Shown here piece after piece: positions 1 through 8,557 of a stretch of DNA of 64,000 nt (position 1 is its first letter; each line of letters begins with the position of its first letter). The notes below the pieces were generated by a model that saw only the letters and a program-made list of their open reading frames with translations, was not told the DNA's origin and did not search any database. The position numbers were made by a program, and so were the translations under genes. Origin of the DNA: Pseudomonadota bacterium (GTDB lineage Bacteria; Desulfobacterota; Binatia; Binatales; Binataceae); the NCBI GenBank assembly GCA_021323675.1, contig JAJPKP010000086.1, positions 124,001-188,000 of the forward strand, in the 5' to 3' direction.

Positions 1-323
1 TGCATCGCGACCACTTCGCCCGTCCGGTTCATCCTCGCGAATCCGAACATCACGCCCGCCAGCAGCGCCACGGGCAGAAGCTTGCTGACGTTGCCGGGAA
101 CGCGCAGCAGCAGGTACTGGATGCCGGGAAGGACGGAACTTCCCGCCGCGATCAGGTTGAACCGGTCGGCGGTGTCGGCCAGCAGGTGAATCACGGCAAA
201 GGCGGCGATCGCGAGCAGGAACGGCTCGACTACCGCGCGCAAAAGCAGGCCGAACACGGTAGGCGGCGCGGCCCGCCGCATCAGCTTGCGGGCCGTATTC
301 GCGGTGAAAAAGTTCCGATCCAT
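1..323 (-). CDS. lptG: LptG-type LPS export permease, N-terminal part (runs off window)
   Basis: Only the first 107 or so codons are present; the gene continues past base 1. The start is the ATG at 323. The visible part has a hydrophobic segment (about residues 24-46), a loop, then a second segment ending in PVALLAGVMFGF. This is the usual N-terminal pattern of YjgP/YjgQ (LptF/LptG) permeases, which carry LPS from the inner membrane to the Lpt bridge with LptB. It overlaps the 3' end of the upstream permease gene by 43 bp, so the two are co-transcribed. I assign LptG rather than LptF by its second position in the pair; the fragment alone cannot separate them. Confidence 0.75.
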   Translation of the reverse strand, partial: MDRNFFTANTARKLMRRAAPPTVFGLLLRAVVEPFLLAIAAFAVIHLLADTADRFNLIAAGSSVLPGIQYLLLRVPGNVSKLLPVALLAGVMFGFARMNRTGEVVAM

Positions 324-1519
324 CTTCGAAGCCGGCCGTAGCCGACATTCTTGTCATCCAGATCGAGCCCTCTGGTGAAGAATGGCGCGATGGCTGCGCC
401 CGTAAAAATCAGGTCTGGAATCGCGGCACCCAGGTAACTGCCGAGCACTCGCGATTGCGCAAGCGCCTCTCCGCCCCGCATTAAAACGTAGTAGCAGAAG
501 AATAGCGACAGCGCTAAGGCGAAGCGCTCGGAGCGCCCGCCCCGAACCGGCGACAACCCCAGGATGATACCCAGCAGGGCGAACGGAAAGATTGCGAAAG
601 GCACCGTCCAGCGCTGGGCGAGTTCGGTTTCCGCGGCGATATCCGGATGCCCCGAGCGGCGGGCCTTCGCTGCTTCGGCGCGGAGCGCCCAGGTGCTTAC
701 CTCCATCGGAGTAGGCGTGGTAAGCGCGGGCTCCTGCTTTGGAGCCGCCTTGATGTCGTATGTGCCAAAACGCACCACCCGGCGCGAGTCCTGCGCTTCC
801 TCGGAGAACATCCAGCCGTCCTCCAGGCGAAGTGTAACGCTCAGCTCGTTGGGATTCGGAATGAGCAGGCCGCTGTGCGCAAAAATCCAGGTCCTGGATG
901 CGGGATTGCGATTGTCCGAAATGAGCACATCGACGAGCCGGTCTCCGGGGGGCTCGATCCGGTCAAAATAGACCACCATCCCGTCCAGCCCCGCGTTGAA
1001 GATTTTTTCGGGCAAGCTCGCAGCCAGCTTGGTCCGCGCGATTTCCAGAAGCTCGCCTCGCAAGCTCGCGTTCGCCGCCGGCACAATTTTCAGCGCGAGC
1101 GCCATCTCCAGCGGATAGAGCGCGACCGCCAAAATCAGCACCGGCAATGCCATCCGCGCGATGCTGACGCCGCAGGCGCGCGCGGCAATGATCTCAAGGT
1201 CTCCGCACAGCCGGCCGATTCCGAGCAGCGTCCCCAGCAGCACCGCCATCGGCAAGCTAAGCGCCAACAGTGTCGGGACCAGATGAACCAGCAGGCCGAG
1301 CACCGACAGCAACGGCACGCCCTCGTTGACGATAAGGTCGACCAGCTTTAGAAGCCGCACGACGATGAGCGCCAGGGTAATCGCAATCAGGCTGATGCCC
1401 ATCGGCACCGCGACCTCTCGAGCGACATACCGATCGAGAATTCCGGGAACCGCGGATCGCAGCACGAGGAGAAGGCGCCGCGAGTACGTCGCGTTCGAAA
1501 ATTTCTCGAAACTGATCAT
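281..1519 (-). CDS. lptF: LptF-type LPS export permease (YjgP/YjgQ family)
   Basis: Inner-membrane permease subunit expected to work with LptG and LptB in moving LPS out of the inner membrane. About 412 residues. Three hydrophobic helices lie in the N-terminal third (ISLIAITLALIVV, a LSVLGLLVHLVPTLLALSLP stretch, VLILAVALYPL), then a periplasmic beta-jellyroll region, then three C-terminal helices including FAIFPFALLGIILGL. This 3+3 layout is that of the family. The start is uncertain: ATG 1519 is used, a longer frame reaches 1567, and the family start usually lies nearer the ILDRYVARE stretch, where an in-frame GTG exists. It is divergent from the acyltransferase gene at 1588. Confidence 0.85.
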   Translation of the reverse strand: MISFEKFSNATYSRRLLLVLRSAVPGILDRYVAREVAVPMGISLIAITLALIVVRLLKLVDLIVNEGVPLLSVLGLLVHLVPTLLALSLPMAVLLGTLLGIGRLCGDLEIIAARACGVSIARMALPVLILAVALYPLEMALALKIVPAANASLRGELLEIARTKLAASLPEKIFNAGLDGMVVYFDRIEPPGDRLVDVLISDNRNPASRTWIFAHSGLLIPNPNELSVTLRLEDGWMFSEEAQDSRRVVRFGTYDIKAAPKQEPALTTPTPMEVSTWALRAEAAKARRSGHPDIAAETELAQRWTVPFAIFPFALLGIILGLSPVRGGRSERFALALSLFFCYYVLMRGGEALAQSRVLGSYLGAAIPDLIFTGAAIAPFFTRGLDLDDKNVGYGRLRRWIGTFSPRIRPAS

Positions 1520-1587
1520 TGGAACCGCGTCAGCTTCCCGTTTCCAACCCCGTAAACCCGCGCGCAACCCTGCCCTCTTTTCGACCG

Positions 1588-2343
1588 ATGGATACGCCCG
1601 CTAAGGTTGCGGATGCGGACGAGATATTCGGTCTCGGGCCGCCGAATTTGACTTCGATGAAACTTCGCCGTTGGGCTCGCCGAACCAGATTTTTCATCCT
1701 TGAAAGGCTTCTGCTCCCGATTGCGATTGTGCCACTCAAAATCCTTGTGTGGTCGTGGCGCACGCGCGGTCCGGACGAAGCGGCTCTGCGCGATGCGCTG
1801 GCGACGCGACCCTTAATTGTTGCCACCTACCACGGGATGTTCCTTCATCTTCTGGCCTACGCGCATCTTTCCGCCCCATCCGGCAGACCTCTGGTCGCGT
1901 TGGTGACTCCGAGTCTCGATGGACAATTGTTGGGTAGTGCGTTGCGGTACTTCGGAATTGAACACATCATGGCTCAGCCGGGCAAGCGCGCGGTCGCGGC
2001 GGCGCGGGAGTTTCAGCGGCGGCTGCAAGAGGGATGGATCGGGATAATCGCGGTAGACGGACCGAGAGGACCAGCCGGCGTGGCGCAACCTCACGCGCTT
2101 CAACTCGCCCAGAGTTGCAACGCAGCCATCTTTACGGCGGTCACTTCGGCCAACCGCGGCATCAGCGCCGGATCGTGGGACCGATCGTTGGTTCCACTCC
2201 CCTTTGCGACAGTTGAATTCAGGCTGCATCGATTCTTTCCCGCTACACCCGAACATCAGAATCCTTCCAACGCCGCGCTCCAGGAGGCCCTGTGGCGGGC
2301 CGCGCGCGAAATCGGCAGTCCGGTGGCAAGCGAAACTTCATAA
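1588..2343 (+). CDS. DUF374 lysophospholipid acyltransferase-like protein
   Basis: 251 residues. One N-terminal hydrophobic segment (LLLPIAIVPLKILVWSW) is followed by an acyltransferase-like core: ATYHGMF around His82, and the DUF374 hallmark VDGPRGP at residues 156-162. DUF374 proteins are cytoplasmic-face membrane proteins related to the LPLAT/LpxL group and often sit beside lipid A and Lpt genes, as here; their substrate is not known to me. The ATG at 1588 was chosen because the frame upstream of it runs back into the divergent permease gene. Its stop overlaps the convergent LpxL-like gene by 6 bp. Confidence 0.8.
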   Translation: MDTPAKVADADEIFGLGPPNLTSMKLRRWARRTRFFILERLLLPIAIVPLKILVWSWRTRGPDEAALRDALATRPLIVATYHGMFLHLLAYAHLSAPSGRPLVALVTPSLDGQLLGSALRYFGIEHIMAQPGKRAVAAAREFQRRLQEGWIGIIAVDGPRGPAGVAQPHALQLAQSCNAAIFTAVTSANRGISAGSWDRSLVPLPFATVEFRLHRFFPATPEHQNPSNAALQEALWRAAREIGSPVASETS

Positions 2344-3243
2344 CGGCCTGCCGCGCGCATCCTTCCATCGCCGATGCATCCAGAACCATTGTTCTGGGTG
2401 CCGATAGACGAAACGCTCCAGCGTCTGGTTGTAAAGTTGGGTATTCAGGCGGATGTCCCGGGCAAGATCGCCGGTTTTGATGGTTTCGAGCGCCTCTTCG
2501 AACCTCACCACGTGGCGGCCATTGACGTCGCGATAGCACGACCCCGGAAGCACCGGGGCGCCTGTGGCCAGCGCAAGTACGGCGAGGCTTCGAAAGGTGT
2601 AGGCGGGAACGCCCATGAAGTCGACCAGAACTCCGTCGGTGCCGCCCGCGTGCTGATCGAGCACGAACACAACCGCGTCGCCCTCGCGCAAGCGGCGCAT
2701 CACGGTTCGGACCGCTCCACGATGGGGGATGACCTTGATTCCGGCGCGATCGAAACGCCGGCGCACAATGCGATCGAGCATGAACGGCAGCGGCTTGCGC
2801 ACGATGTGAATACGGCCCTGCCAGTTGGGGAATCCGGCAATCGCGACCGGCAGCGCTACCTCCCAATTGCCGAAGTGGCCGGTCAGGATCAGCACACCTT
2901 TGCCTCTTGCGGCTGCGCGCAGGCCGGCTTCCACATTCTCCACGCGAACGATCTGAGCAAGCCGTTCCGGGGGTATGAACGGCGCGCGGGCCATCTCGAG
3001 GATCGATCGCAGCAGGTGCGCATACGATGCCTGGGCCATGCGAGCGATTTCTGCATCGGTCATGCGTTCGCCAAACGCGCGCACTAGATTTTTTCTGATT
3101 GTCCAGCGCCGAATTGGAAGCAAATAATATATGAGTTTTCCGGGAACTGGCGCTGAATTTGGGAGCGCCCGCGACTCTCGACCCGGAGCGTCGCAGCCGC
3201 GCGGGTCGAGATCGGAGATGCTTCGATGCCCGTCGGCCTTCAT
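2338..3243 (-). CDS. LpxL/HtrB-family lipid A secondary acyltransferase
   Basis: About 301 residues. The HX4E catalytic motif is present as HFGNWE (His123, Glu128), preceded by GKGVLILTG. Other family features are FVLDQHAGG and the C-terminal YRHPEQWFWMHRRWK, which matches the conserved WxWxHRRWK ending. The family adds a second acyl chain to Kdo2-lipid IVA at the cytoplasmic face of the inner membrane. The ATG at 3243 leaves 11 bp to the divergent GT83 gene; a longer frame to 3333 would overlap that gene and carries an unlikely basic N-terminus. The neighbouring waaA and lpxB-like genes support a lipid A role; which acyl position is used cannot be told. Confidence 0.88.
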   Translation of the reverse strand: MKADGHRSISDLDPRGCDAPGRESRALPNSAPVPGKLIYYLLPIRRWTIRKNLVRAFGERMTDAEIARMAQASYAHLLRSILEMARAPFIPPERLAQIVRVENVEAGLRAAARGKGVLILTGHFGNWEVALPVAIAGFPNWQGRIHIVRKPLPFMLDRIVRRRFDRAGIKVIPHRGAVRTVMRRLREGDAVVFVLDQHAGGTDGVLVDFMGVPAYTFRSLAVLALATGAPVLPGSCYRDVNGRHVVRFEEALETIKTGDLARDIRLNTQLYNQTLERFVYRHPEQWFWMHRRWKDARGRPL

Positions 3244-3254
3244 CGCAGGGTGCC

Positions 3255-5159
3255 ATGGCGAACGGACGCTCGCGGAGCGATGCGAAAGTGCGCCTGAATT
3301 CCTGCGCCATCTCGAACGCGGACGCCCGGACACCTTCGCCGGTCGCGGCCATCGCCCGCGACTGGCGACTCGCCGTGCCTGTCCTCATCCTTCTTTGCGC
3401 CGCGTTTTTCCTGCCCGGGTTGTCCTCGATACCGCCGATCGATCGCGACGAAGCGCGTTTTGCGCAGGCAACCAGGCAGATGGTAGCCAGCGGCGATTAC
3501 CTGTTGCCGCGCTTTGGAAATGACTACCGGCTCAACAAACCCATCGGCATCTATTGGTTGCAATCTGCTTCGCTGCGCGCGTTTGGGCAATCCAATCCGG
3601 CGGACATCTGGCCCTATCGCTTGCCCTCGGTTCTGGGCGCGCTCGCCGCAGTCCTGTTTACGTTTCGGATCGGCAAGGTCTTGTTCGATGATTACATCGC
3701 ACTGGTCGCGTCCGTGCTGCTTTCCTGCTCCGCCCTTCTGGTTATCGAAGCTCACCAGGCCACCACCGACGCGATGCTGCTTGCGTGCACGACCGGCGAG
3801 ATGGCCTGTTTTGCCGGGATTTATCTTGATCCCTCCGGCACTGGACGTTCGCCCCGCTACGCCATCGCGGGGTTTTGGATCTGGCTCGGTGCCGGCATCC
3901 TGATCAAGGGTCCGGTTCTCCCGGGGTTGACGGTCCTGACCGCAAGCCTGATCGCGATAAGCGACCGCACTGCCATTCCGTCCGGGCGTGAGCGCCCGCG
4001 CCGATGGCTTAGGATGCTTCAACCGCAATGGGGGATTCCGCTTACCGCCACGATCGTGGTTCCGTGGATTCTGGCAATCGGCACAACGGGCGATCTGCTC
4101 CTGTTTCGTCAATCCATCCTGAAGGATTTTTTGCCGCGCTTCGTGGGTGCTTGCGAGTCGCATGGCGGTCCGCCCGGTTACTACCTGTTCACCAGCATCG
4201 CGGCGTTCTGGCCGGGATCATTGCTGCTTGCGCCCGCGATGCTGTTCGCGGTTCGCAGGCGCTCACGTCCCGAGTATCGCTTTTGCCTCGGCTGGCTGGT
4301 CCCTGCCTGGATTGTGCTTGAACTCGTCCCGACCAAACTGCCCCATTATGCGCTGCCGCTCTATCCGCCGATCGCCCTGATAACCGCCGCAGCCGTCGCT
4401 GACTATCGGGCGAAGTGGCGGATGATGATTCGAACGCCACTGGCAATCGGATGGGCCGGGATGTGGGCCGTTGTGACGATTGGAATCGGTGCGCTCGCAT
4501 TGTTGCTAACCGGCCGCCCTACCGCGGCCTGTTTCCTCTGTGCGGCGATCGGTGTCTCCGCCGCCGCACTGGGCGCATGGTATGTGCGTCGCGCGATGCT
4601 CGAGCGGGCGCTGGCTGCGGGCGCGGCGGCCGCGCTCGTAATCTATTTTGTGCTGCTGCAATGGCAGCTTCCCTCGGCGCAATGGCTCTGGCCAAGCCAT
4701 GGCATAAGGCGCCAGATGGCGGCGGTGGCACGCGGCGAGTCGCGCCCCGTCGCGGCAATCGGCTACCAGGAACCGAGCCTGGCTTTCTCTCTTGAACAAC
4801 CGCCACTGTTCGCGGACCCTTTGTCCGCAGCGGACTTTCTCGCCGGACATCCCGAAGGAATCGTCCTGTCGGACGCCGTGCAGAAAGCCGCGTTCGTGCA
4901 GGCCGCGGCGGATCGAAAAATCCCCCTGCGAATTGTCTGGTCGTGGGAAGGCTTTAACTACTCGAAGAACCAGCACGTCAGACTCGAGATGTTTGAGCGC
5001 GACGATATGACGGATGGTGCTCAGCGCCCCGAGGCGATGAGCCGCGCGCCTTCACCGCTTTCCTTGTCATCCGGCCCGATGTCTTCCGCGGACGATTCCC
5101 GTGCCCACCCCGGTATCAGTTCCAGGATAGCTTCGGCAGCGCGCCGGATGGCTCCCTGA
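3255..5159 (+). CDS. ArnT/GT83-family polyprenyl-phosphate sugar transferase
   Basis: About 634 residues with roughly a dozen hydrophobic segments. After the first helix comes PPIDRDEARFAQATRQM, matching the acidic first periplasmic loop of ArnT and PMT-type GT-C enzymes (catalytic DE at residues 65-66), then NKPIGIYWLQ, equivalent to the conserved KPPxxYW stretch. GT83 enzymes transfer a sugar from undecaprenyl phosphate to lipid A or another glycan on the periplasmic face. ATG 3255 was preferred to the longer frame from 3159, which would run into the divergent acyltransferase. The last 46 codons overlap the 3' end of the convergent lpxB-like gene and read as low-complexity Ser/Arg/Pro, so the tail may be poorly constrained. 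Confidence 0.83.
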   Translation: MANGRSRSDAKVRLNSCAISNADARTPSPVAAIARDWRLAVPVLILLCAAFFLPGLSSIPPIDRDEARFAQATRQMVASGDYLLPRFGNDYRLNKPIGIYWLQSASLRAFGQSNPADIWPYRLPSVLGALAAVLFTFRIGKVLFDDYIALVASVLLSCSALLVIEAHQATTDAMLLACTTGEMACFAGIYLDPSGTGRSPRYAIAGFWIWLGAGILIKGPVLPGLTVLTASLIAISDRTAIPSGRERPRRWLRMLQPQWGIPLTATIVVPWILAIGTTGDLLLFRQSILKDFLPRFVGACESHGGPPGYYLFTSIAAFWPGSLLLAPAMLFAVRRRSRPEYRFCLGWLVPAWIVLELVPTKLPHYALPLYPPIALITAAAVADYRAKWRMMIRTPLAIGWAGMWAVVTIGIGALALLLTGRPTAACFLCAAIGVSAAALGAWYVRRAMLERALAAGAAAALVIYFVLLQWQLPSAQWLWPSHGIRRQMAAVARGESRPVAAIGYQEPSLAFSLEQPPLFADPLSAADFLAGHPEGIVLSDAVQKAAFVQAAADRKIPLRIVWSWEGFNYSKNQHVRLEMFERDDMTDGAQRPEAMSRAPSPLSLSSGPMSSADDSRAHPGISSRIASAARRMAP

Positions 5160-6262
5160 GGTCCCATTACTTCCGCCAGAGTGGCGAGCCGGCCGCGAAT
5201 GCGATCGCGCCGCGCTTCGTCAGTCAACAGCGACCACATCTCATCGGCCAGGCGGCGAGGATCGATTCTCCAGTGAAAAAACTCGGGCTGAACCATCTCG
5301 CCGAGCAGGATGTTAACCATTCCGATGTAGTTGACGTACATCACCGCACGCGCGACCAGATGCTGAAGGCGGGTGCATCGGTAAACGATGACCGACGGGA
5401 TGCCGAGCAGTCCTGTTTCGAGCGTCGCGGTCCCGGAGCATTGCAGGACCGCACGCGCGCGGCTCAGCACCGCGAAGGACTCAGGCGAATACACAACAAC
5501 GTCTGAAACGCCCGCCCTGCGGACAGCGCCCTCGAGCTGGGCGCGCAGGGCCTCGCTTGCCAGGGGGACCGCGAATTGAAGCGCGGGATTGCGATCCCGC
5601 AGAATACGCGCGACGGCCAGCATCGTCTCGCAATGAGCCTTCAACTCCTGCGGGCGGCTCCCCGGCATCAAAACCACCATGGGCCGGTTTGGATCGAGCC
5701 CGGCCGCGCGCATCGCGCGCACCGGATCCTCGCGCACCTGCACCTCGTCGCGCAGCGGATGTCCGATCCAGCGCGTATCAGCGCCCGCCGACCTGTACAG
5801 TTCCGCCTCTTCCCGGAAGGCCGAAAGCACGCGCGTGGCAGCCGGAAGAATCCATCGCAACCGCCATCGTCCCCAGAACCACACCTGCGGAGGAAAAAAG
5901 AATACGGTGGAAACTCCGCGCTTGCGCGCCCATCGCGCGAAGAACAGGTTCAAAGTCTCATTATCCACCAGGATGACTACATCCGGCGGTTCGCTCTTCA
6001 TCAGCCGGGTAAGGCCGCGCCACACCCGAGCCAGCGATCTCAGGGCGTGCAGGGAATCCGGCGGACCCACCATCGAAACGCCGTCGCTGTCGACCGCGAC
6101 GTCGATTCCGGCCTGGCGCATCACGCATCCGCCCGCGCCGATGATCCTGACCTGCGGCGCCATCCTGCGCAGCGCGGCCGCCAGGCGCGCCGCGTTCTGA
6201 TCGGCCGACACGTCGGCCGCGACAATGCAGACGGTTGGACGCTTGCCGTTGTTGATGCTCAT
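5021..6262 (-). CDS. lpxB: Divergent lipid-A-disaccharide synthase (LpxB-like, GT19)
   Basis: 413 residues. GT19 features include a FFFPPQVWFWGRWRL stretch, WIGHPLRDEV, LMPGSRPQE (the Arg equivalent to E. coli Arg201) and SGTATLETGLLG. LpxB joins UDP-2,3-diacylglucosamine to lipid X. The signatures are unusual: the N-terminal GExSGD motif reads ADVSAD, and IDxPDFN reads VDNETLN, although the Asp equivalent to E. coli Asp98 is kept. The start at 6262 forms an ATGA overlap with the waaA stop, so translation is probably coupled. It may be a paralogue with a different nucleotide-sugar lipid rather than the housekeeping LpxB; no lpxA or lpxD is in the window. Confidence 0.78.
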   Translation of the reverse strand: MSINNGKRPTVCIVAADVSADQNAARLAAALRRMAPQVRIIGAGGCVMRQAGIDVAVDSDGVSMVGPPDSLHALRSLARVWRGLTRLMKSEPPDVVILVDNETLNLFFARWARKRGVSTVFFFPPQVWFWGRWRLRWILPAATRVLSAFREEAELYRSAGADTRWIGHPLRDEVQVREDPVRAMRAAGLDPNRPMVVLMPGSRPQELKAHCETMLAVARILRDRNPALQFAVPLASEALRAQLEGAVRRAGVSDVVVYSPESFAVLSRARAVLQCSGTATLETGLLGIPSVIVYRCTRLQHLVARAVMYVNYIGMVNILLGEMVQPEFFHWRIDPRRLADEMWSLLTDEARRDRIRGRLATLAEVMGPQGAIRRAAEAILELIPGWARESSAEDIGPDDKESGEGARLIASGR

Positions 6263-7563
6263 GCGGCCGCTCCCAGCCACGGCTTGAGCGTCTCGACATA
6301 GCGCGCCGCGATCGCTTCCCCATCCGGAAGCGCCGTGCGCTGAAGTTCGAGCGCTCGCAGCCTCTCCACCTCATCATCCAGCCATCGGTCCAGCAGGCGA
6401 GCCGCTTGCGCAGCCTCCGCAAGCGAGGCTTGCGGCGTCGCCGCCGCCAGGGCTCTCGCCTCTGAGTCGAAATGATGGAAGTGCGGGCCGAAGGCAACCG
6501 GCACGCCCGACCTGACAGGTTCGAAGGGGTTGTGTCCGCCGTGGCGGCCGAACCCTCCTCCCACCACCGCGCACGAAGCAGCCGAATAGAAACGCGCCAG
6601 CTCGCCGATTGTGTCGAGAATCAAAAGCTGCCAGCGCTGCCGTAGAGTGCCCTCGGAGCGCCTGCCGTAGCGCCATTCCCGCCGCTGCGCTTCTTGCACC
6701 AGGAGGTCCGCCGAAGCGAGATGGCGGGGCGCCACGATCACCCTGACGCCACGATCAATCAATCGGGCGATGGTTTCGAGCAGCATTCCGATTTCGTCGC
6801 GATGGAGACTGCCAAAGATCACCACCGCATCGGCGGGGCTCAACCCGAGCTGCGATCTCACGGAAACATCATGGCGCGATCGGCGATCGATTGCGGCATA
6901 TTTCAGATTTCCGGCCACCAGGCATCGTTCGGGCGGCGCACCGAGATCGATAAATCTCTGCCGCTCGACCTCATCCTGCGCCAGGATTGCGCTGATTCGC
7001 CGCAAGGTTCGCGAGATAAACGAACGAACCATTTTGTAGCGCGGCATGTCGCCCGGGAAGATTCTTGCGCTCACGCTGAAGACCGGGATGTCGCGTAAGT
7101 AGGCTTCGAACACCATGCGCGGCCAAAGTTCAGTTTCCACCAGTAACAGCGCCCGCGGATGCCAGCGATCAAGCGCTCTGGCGATGCAGGCGGATGTATC
7201 CCAAGGAGCCAATGTTGCCAGTTTGTTGTCAGGGTTGTGGCGGCGAAGGTAGTCAACCCCAGCCCGATTTGCCGCGGTATATGCCGGCGTGCAATTGAAA
7301 CCGTTGCTCGTCAACACCGATGCCAGAGCAGTCGCAGCCCCCATCTCTCCCGCCGAAGCTCCATGCATCCAGAGCACCTCGCCTTCCACCTGCGGCAGAT
7401 ACCCCATCCGCGAGCGAGCTTCCTCCGCTTCGGCTCCTCTCAACCGCTCGTAGAGCTGTGCACCCGCAAACGCCAAAGGAGAAAAAAGGGCGTACGTCCG
7501 TTCAAGCGCGTTCAAACGCGTAACTTCTGCATCACGAGGCCCGTTACTTCGAATCCCCATCAT
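6259..7563 (-). CDS. waaA: 3-deoxy-D-manno-octulosonic acid (Kdo) transferase WaaA
   Basis: 434 residues. Inner-membrane-anchored GT30 enzyme that transfers Kdo from CMP-Kdo to lipid IVA. Family motifs seen: WMHGASAGEMGA near the N-terminus (catalytic Glu), VETELWPRM, VSARIF, LAGNLKY-like VAGNLKYAA, FGSLHRDE, and VVGGGFGRHGGHNPFEP in the C-terminal nucleotide-binding half. The first ATG of the frame (7563) is used; upstream extension needs a TTG at 7632. The 3' end makes an ATGA overlap with the lpxB-like gene. It is divergent from the FxLYD gene across an AT-rich spacer that should carry its promoter. Confidence 0.93.
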   Translation of the reverse strand: MMGIRSNGPRDAEVTRLNALERTYALFSPLAFAGAQLYERLRGAEAEEARSRMGYLPQVEGEVLWMHGASAGEMGAATALASVLTSNGFNCTPAYTAANRAGVDYLRRHNPDNKLATLAPWDTSACIARALDRWHPRALLLVETELWPRMVFEAYLRDIPVFSVSARIFPGDMPRYKMVRSFISRTLRRISAILAQDEVERQRFIDLGAPPERCLVAGNLKYAAIDRRSRHDVSVRSQLGLSPADAVVIFGSLHRDEIGMLLETIARLIDRGVRVIVAPRHLASADLLVQEAQRREWRYGRRSEGTLRQRWQLLILDTIGELARFYSAASCAVVGGGFGRHGGHNPFEPVRSGVPVAFGPHFHHFDSEARALAAATPQASLAEAAQAARLLDRWLDDEVERLRALELQRTALPDGEAIAARYVETLKPWLGAAA

Positions 7564-7995
7564 GCGAACCACCACATTCACGTCATCGTAAAGTCCGGTA
7601 CGAGATCCTCCATCGAAAACGGGCCTTTCCAAAGTAAAGCGACACTGCCTTAACAGTCAAGCAATCGTCGACAACAACAGGCAAAGAGTGAATCGAGCGC
7701 CGCAGATCACGAAAGGGCATCGGCACGTTTGTATTGCCCGATCAGACAATCCCTCTCCGCGGTCACGCACGTTTCAACATCGAGTTATCCACATGCTTGA
7801 AAACCCTTGCGAACAAAAAAATACAGAAGTGATAGATTATTAGAGCTAAGCTTAGGTTGCTGAAGACGACAGGGGCAGTCAAGGCGAAATCTCTTCGAGC
7901 CTGACGGGATTTTGAAGATTGCACAGGTAGTGGCACACTGTGGACTCTATGTTTTGTGAATTCGTCAGCTCCGCAGATTCACGTCATCGGGTTCT
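7564..7995. other. Divergent intergenic region, AT-rich, with a DnaA-box-like 9-mer
   Basis: No gene is seen here. This is the most AT-rich stretch of the window (about 7795-7860). It contains TTATCCACA at 7785-7793, identical to the E. coli DnaA box consensus, and a 10-bp palindrome CTAAGCTTAG at 7847-7856. It must hold promoters for waaA (leftward) and the FxLYD-like gene (rightward), but no convincing -35/-10 pair could be fixed by eye. Confidence 0.4.
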
Positions 7996-8553
7996 ATGAT
8001 GGGATGGATACGCCACATAGCCGCTGTGGTTACGGTTGTCGGCGTGCTACTCGCGCTGGCAACGGCGCGACGCTATGTGAACTACCGCATTCAGCCGGCC
8101 TTTCGACCGATCATCATGACTCCGGACGATTCAGACGACGATCCGGTGCTCGAAATTCAGTGTTGCTCGCAGATCGAGGAGATAACCTTCCTGCGCATAA
8201 GCGGCACCGCCACGAACGTGAGTGACGAGCCGCTGAAAAACGTAATCGCACATGCAACGTATCTGGACCGCGAAGGCCGCCAGGTGGCGTCCGCGCAATC
8301 GCTGCTGGATGTGCCCACGCTGATGCCGTATCGGAGCTCGCTTTTCGCGATAACCACGCCCGTCAACCCTGCGATCGCGCGAATCTCCGTCGACTTCCGC
8401 TTCCCCGGCGGTCCACAGATTCCGGCGAAATTCCTGTCACAATCCGAACGCAATCAACGCGGCGAGAAGCGCGGCCACCGATCGCGCAGACCCAATCAGA
8501 AGTCCACGCCCGAGGAGACACCTGAAACGGCTGCGCGCGATCCAAATTCCTGA
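7996..8553 (+). CDS. Membrane-anchored FxLYD-like protein
   Basis: 185 residues. An N-terminal hydrophobic helix (IAAVVTVVGVLLALATA) is followed by one beta-sandwich domain. The stretch ISGTATNVSDEPLKNV followed by ATYLDREGRQV has the shape of the FxLYD domain (a conserved 'gxvxNxsxxxlxnVxvxvxlyDxxG' pattern). The C-terminal 45 residues are charged, Arg/Glu/Pro-rich and probably disordered. It is likely anchored in the inner membrane facing the periplasm. No specific role is known; its position between LPS genes suggests an envelope function but does not show one. ATG 7996 is followed at once by a second Met, either of which could be the start. Confidence 0.7.
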   Translation: MMGWIRHIAAVVTVVGVLLALATARRYVNYRIQPAFRPIIMTPDDSDDDPVLEIQCCSQIEEITFLRISGTATNVSDEPLKNVIAHATYLDREGRQVASAQSLLDVPTLMPYRSSLFAITTPVNPAIARISVDFRFPGGPQIPAKFLSQSERNQRGEKRGHRSRRPNQKSTPEETPETAARDPNS

Positions 8554-8557
8554 AATC

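Noticed and set aside
7785..7860. Chromosome origin
   Set aside because: Only one DnaA box and no dnaA, dnaN, gidA or parA nearby; a second near-match (TTATCCACC) lies inside the lpxB-like gene, so chance occurrence is likely.
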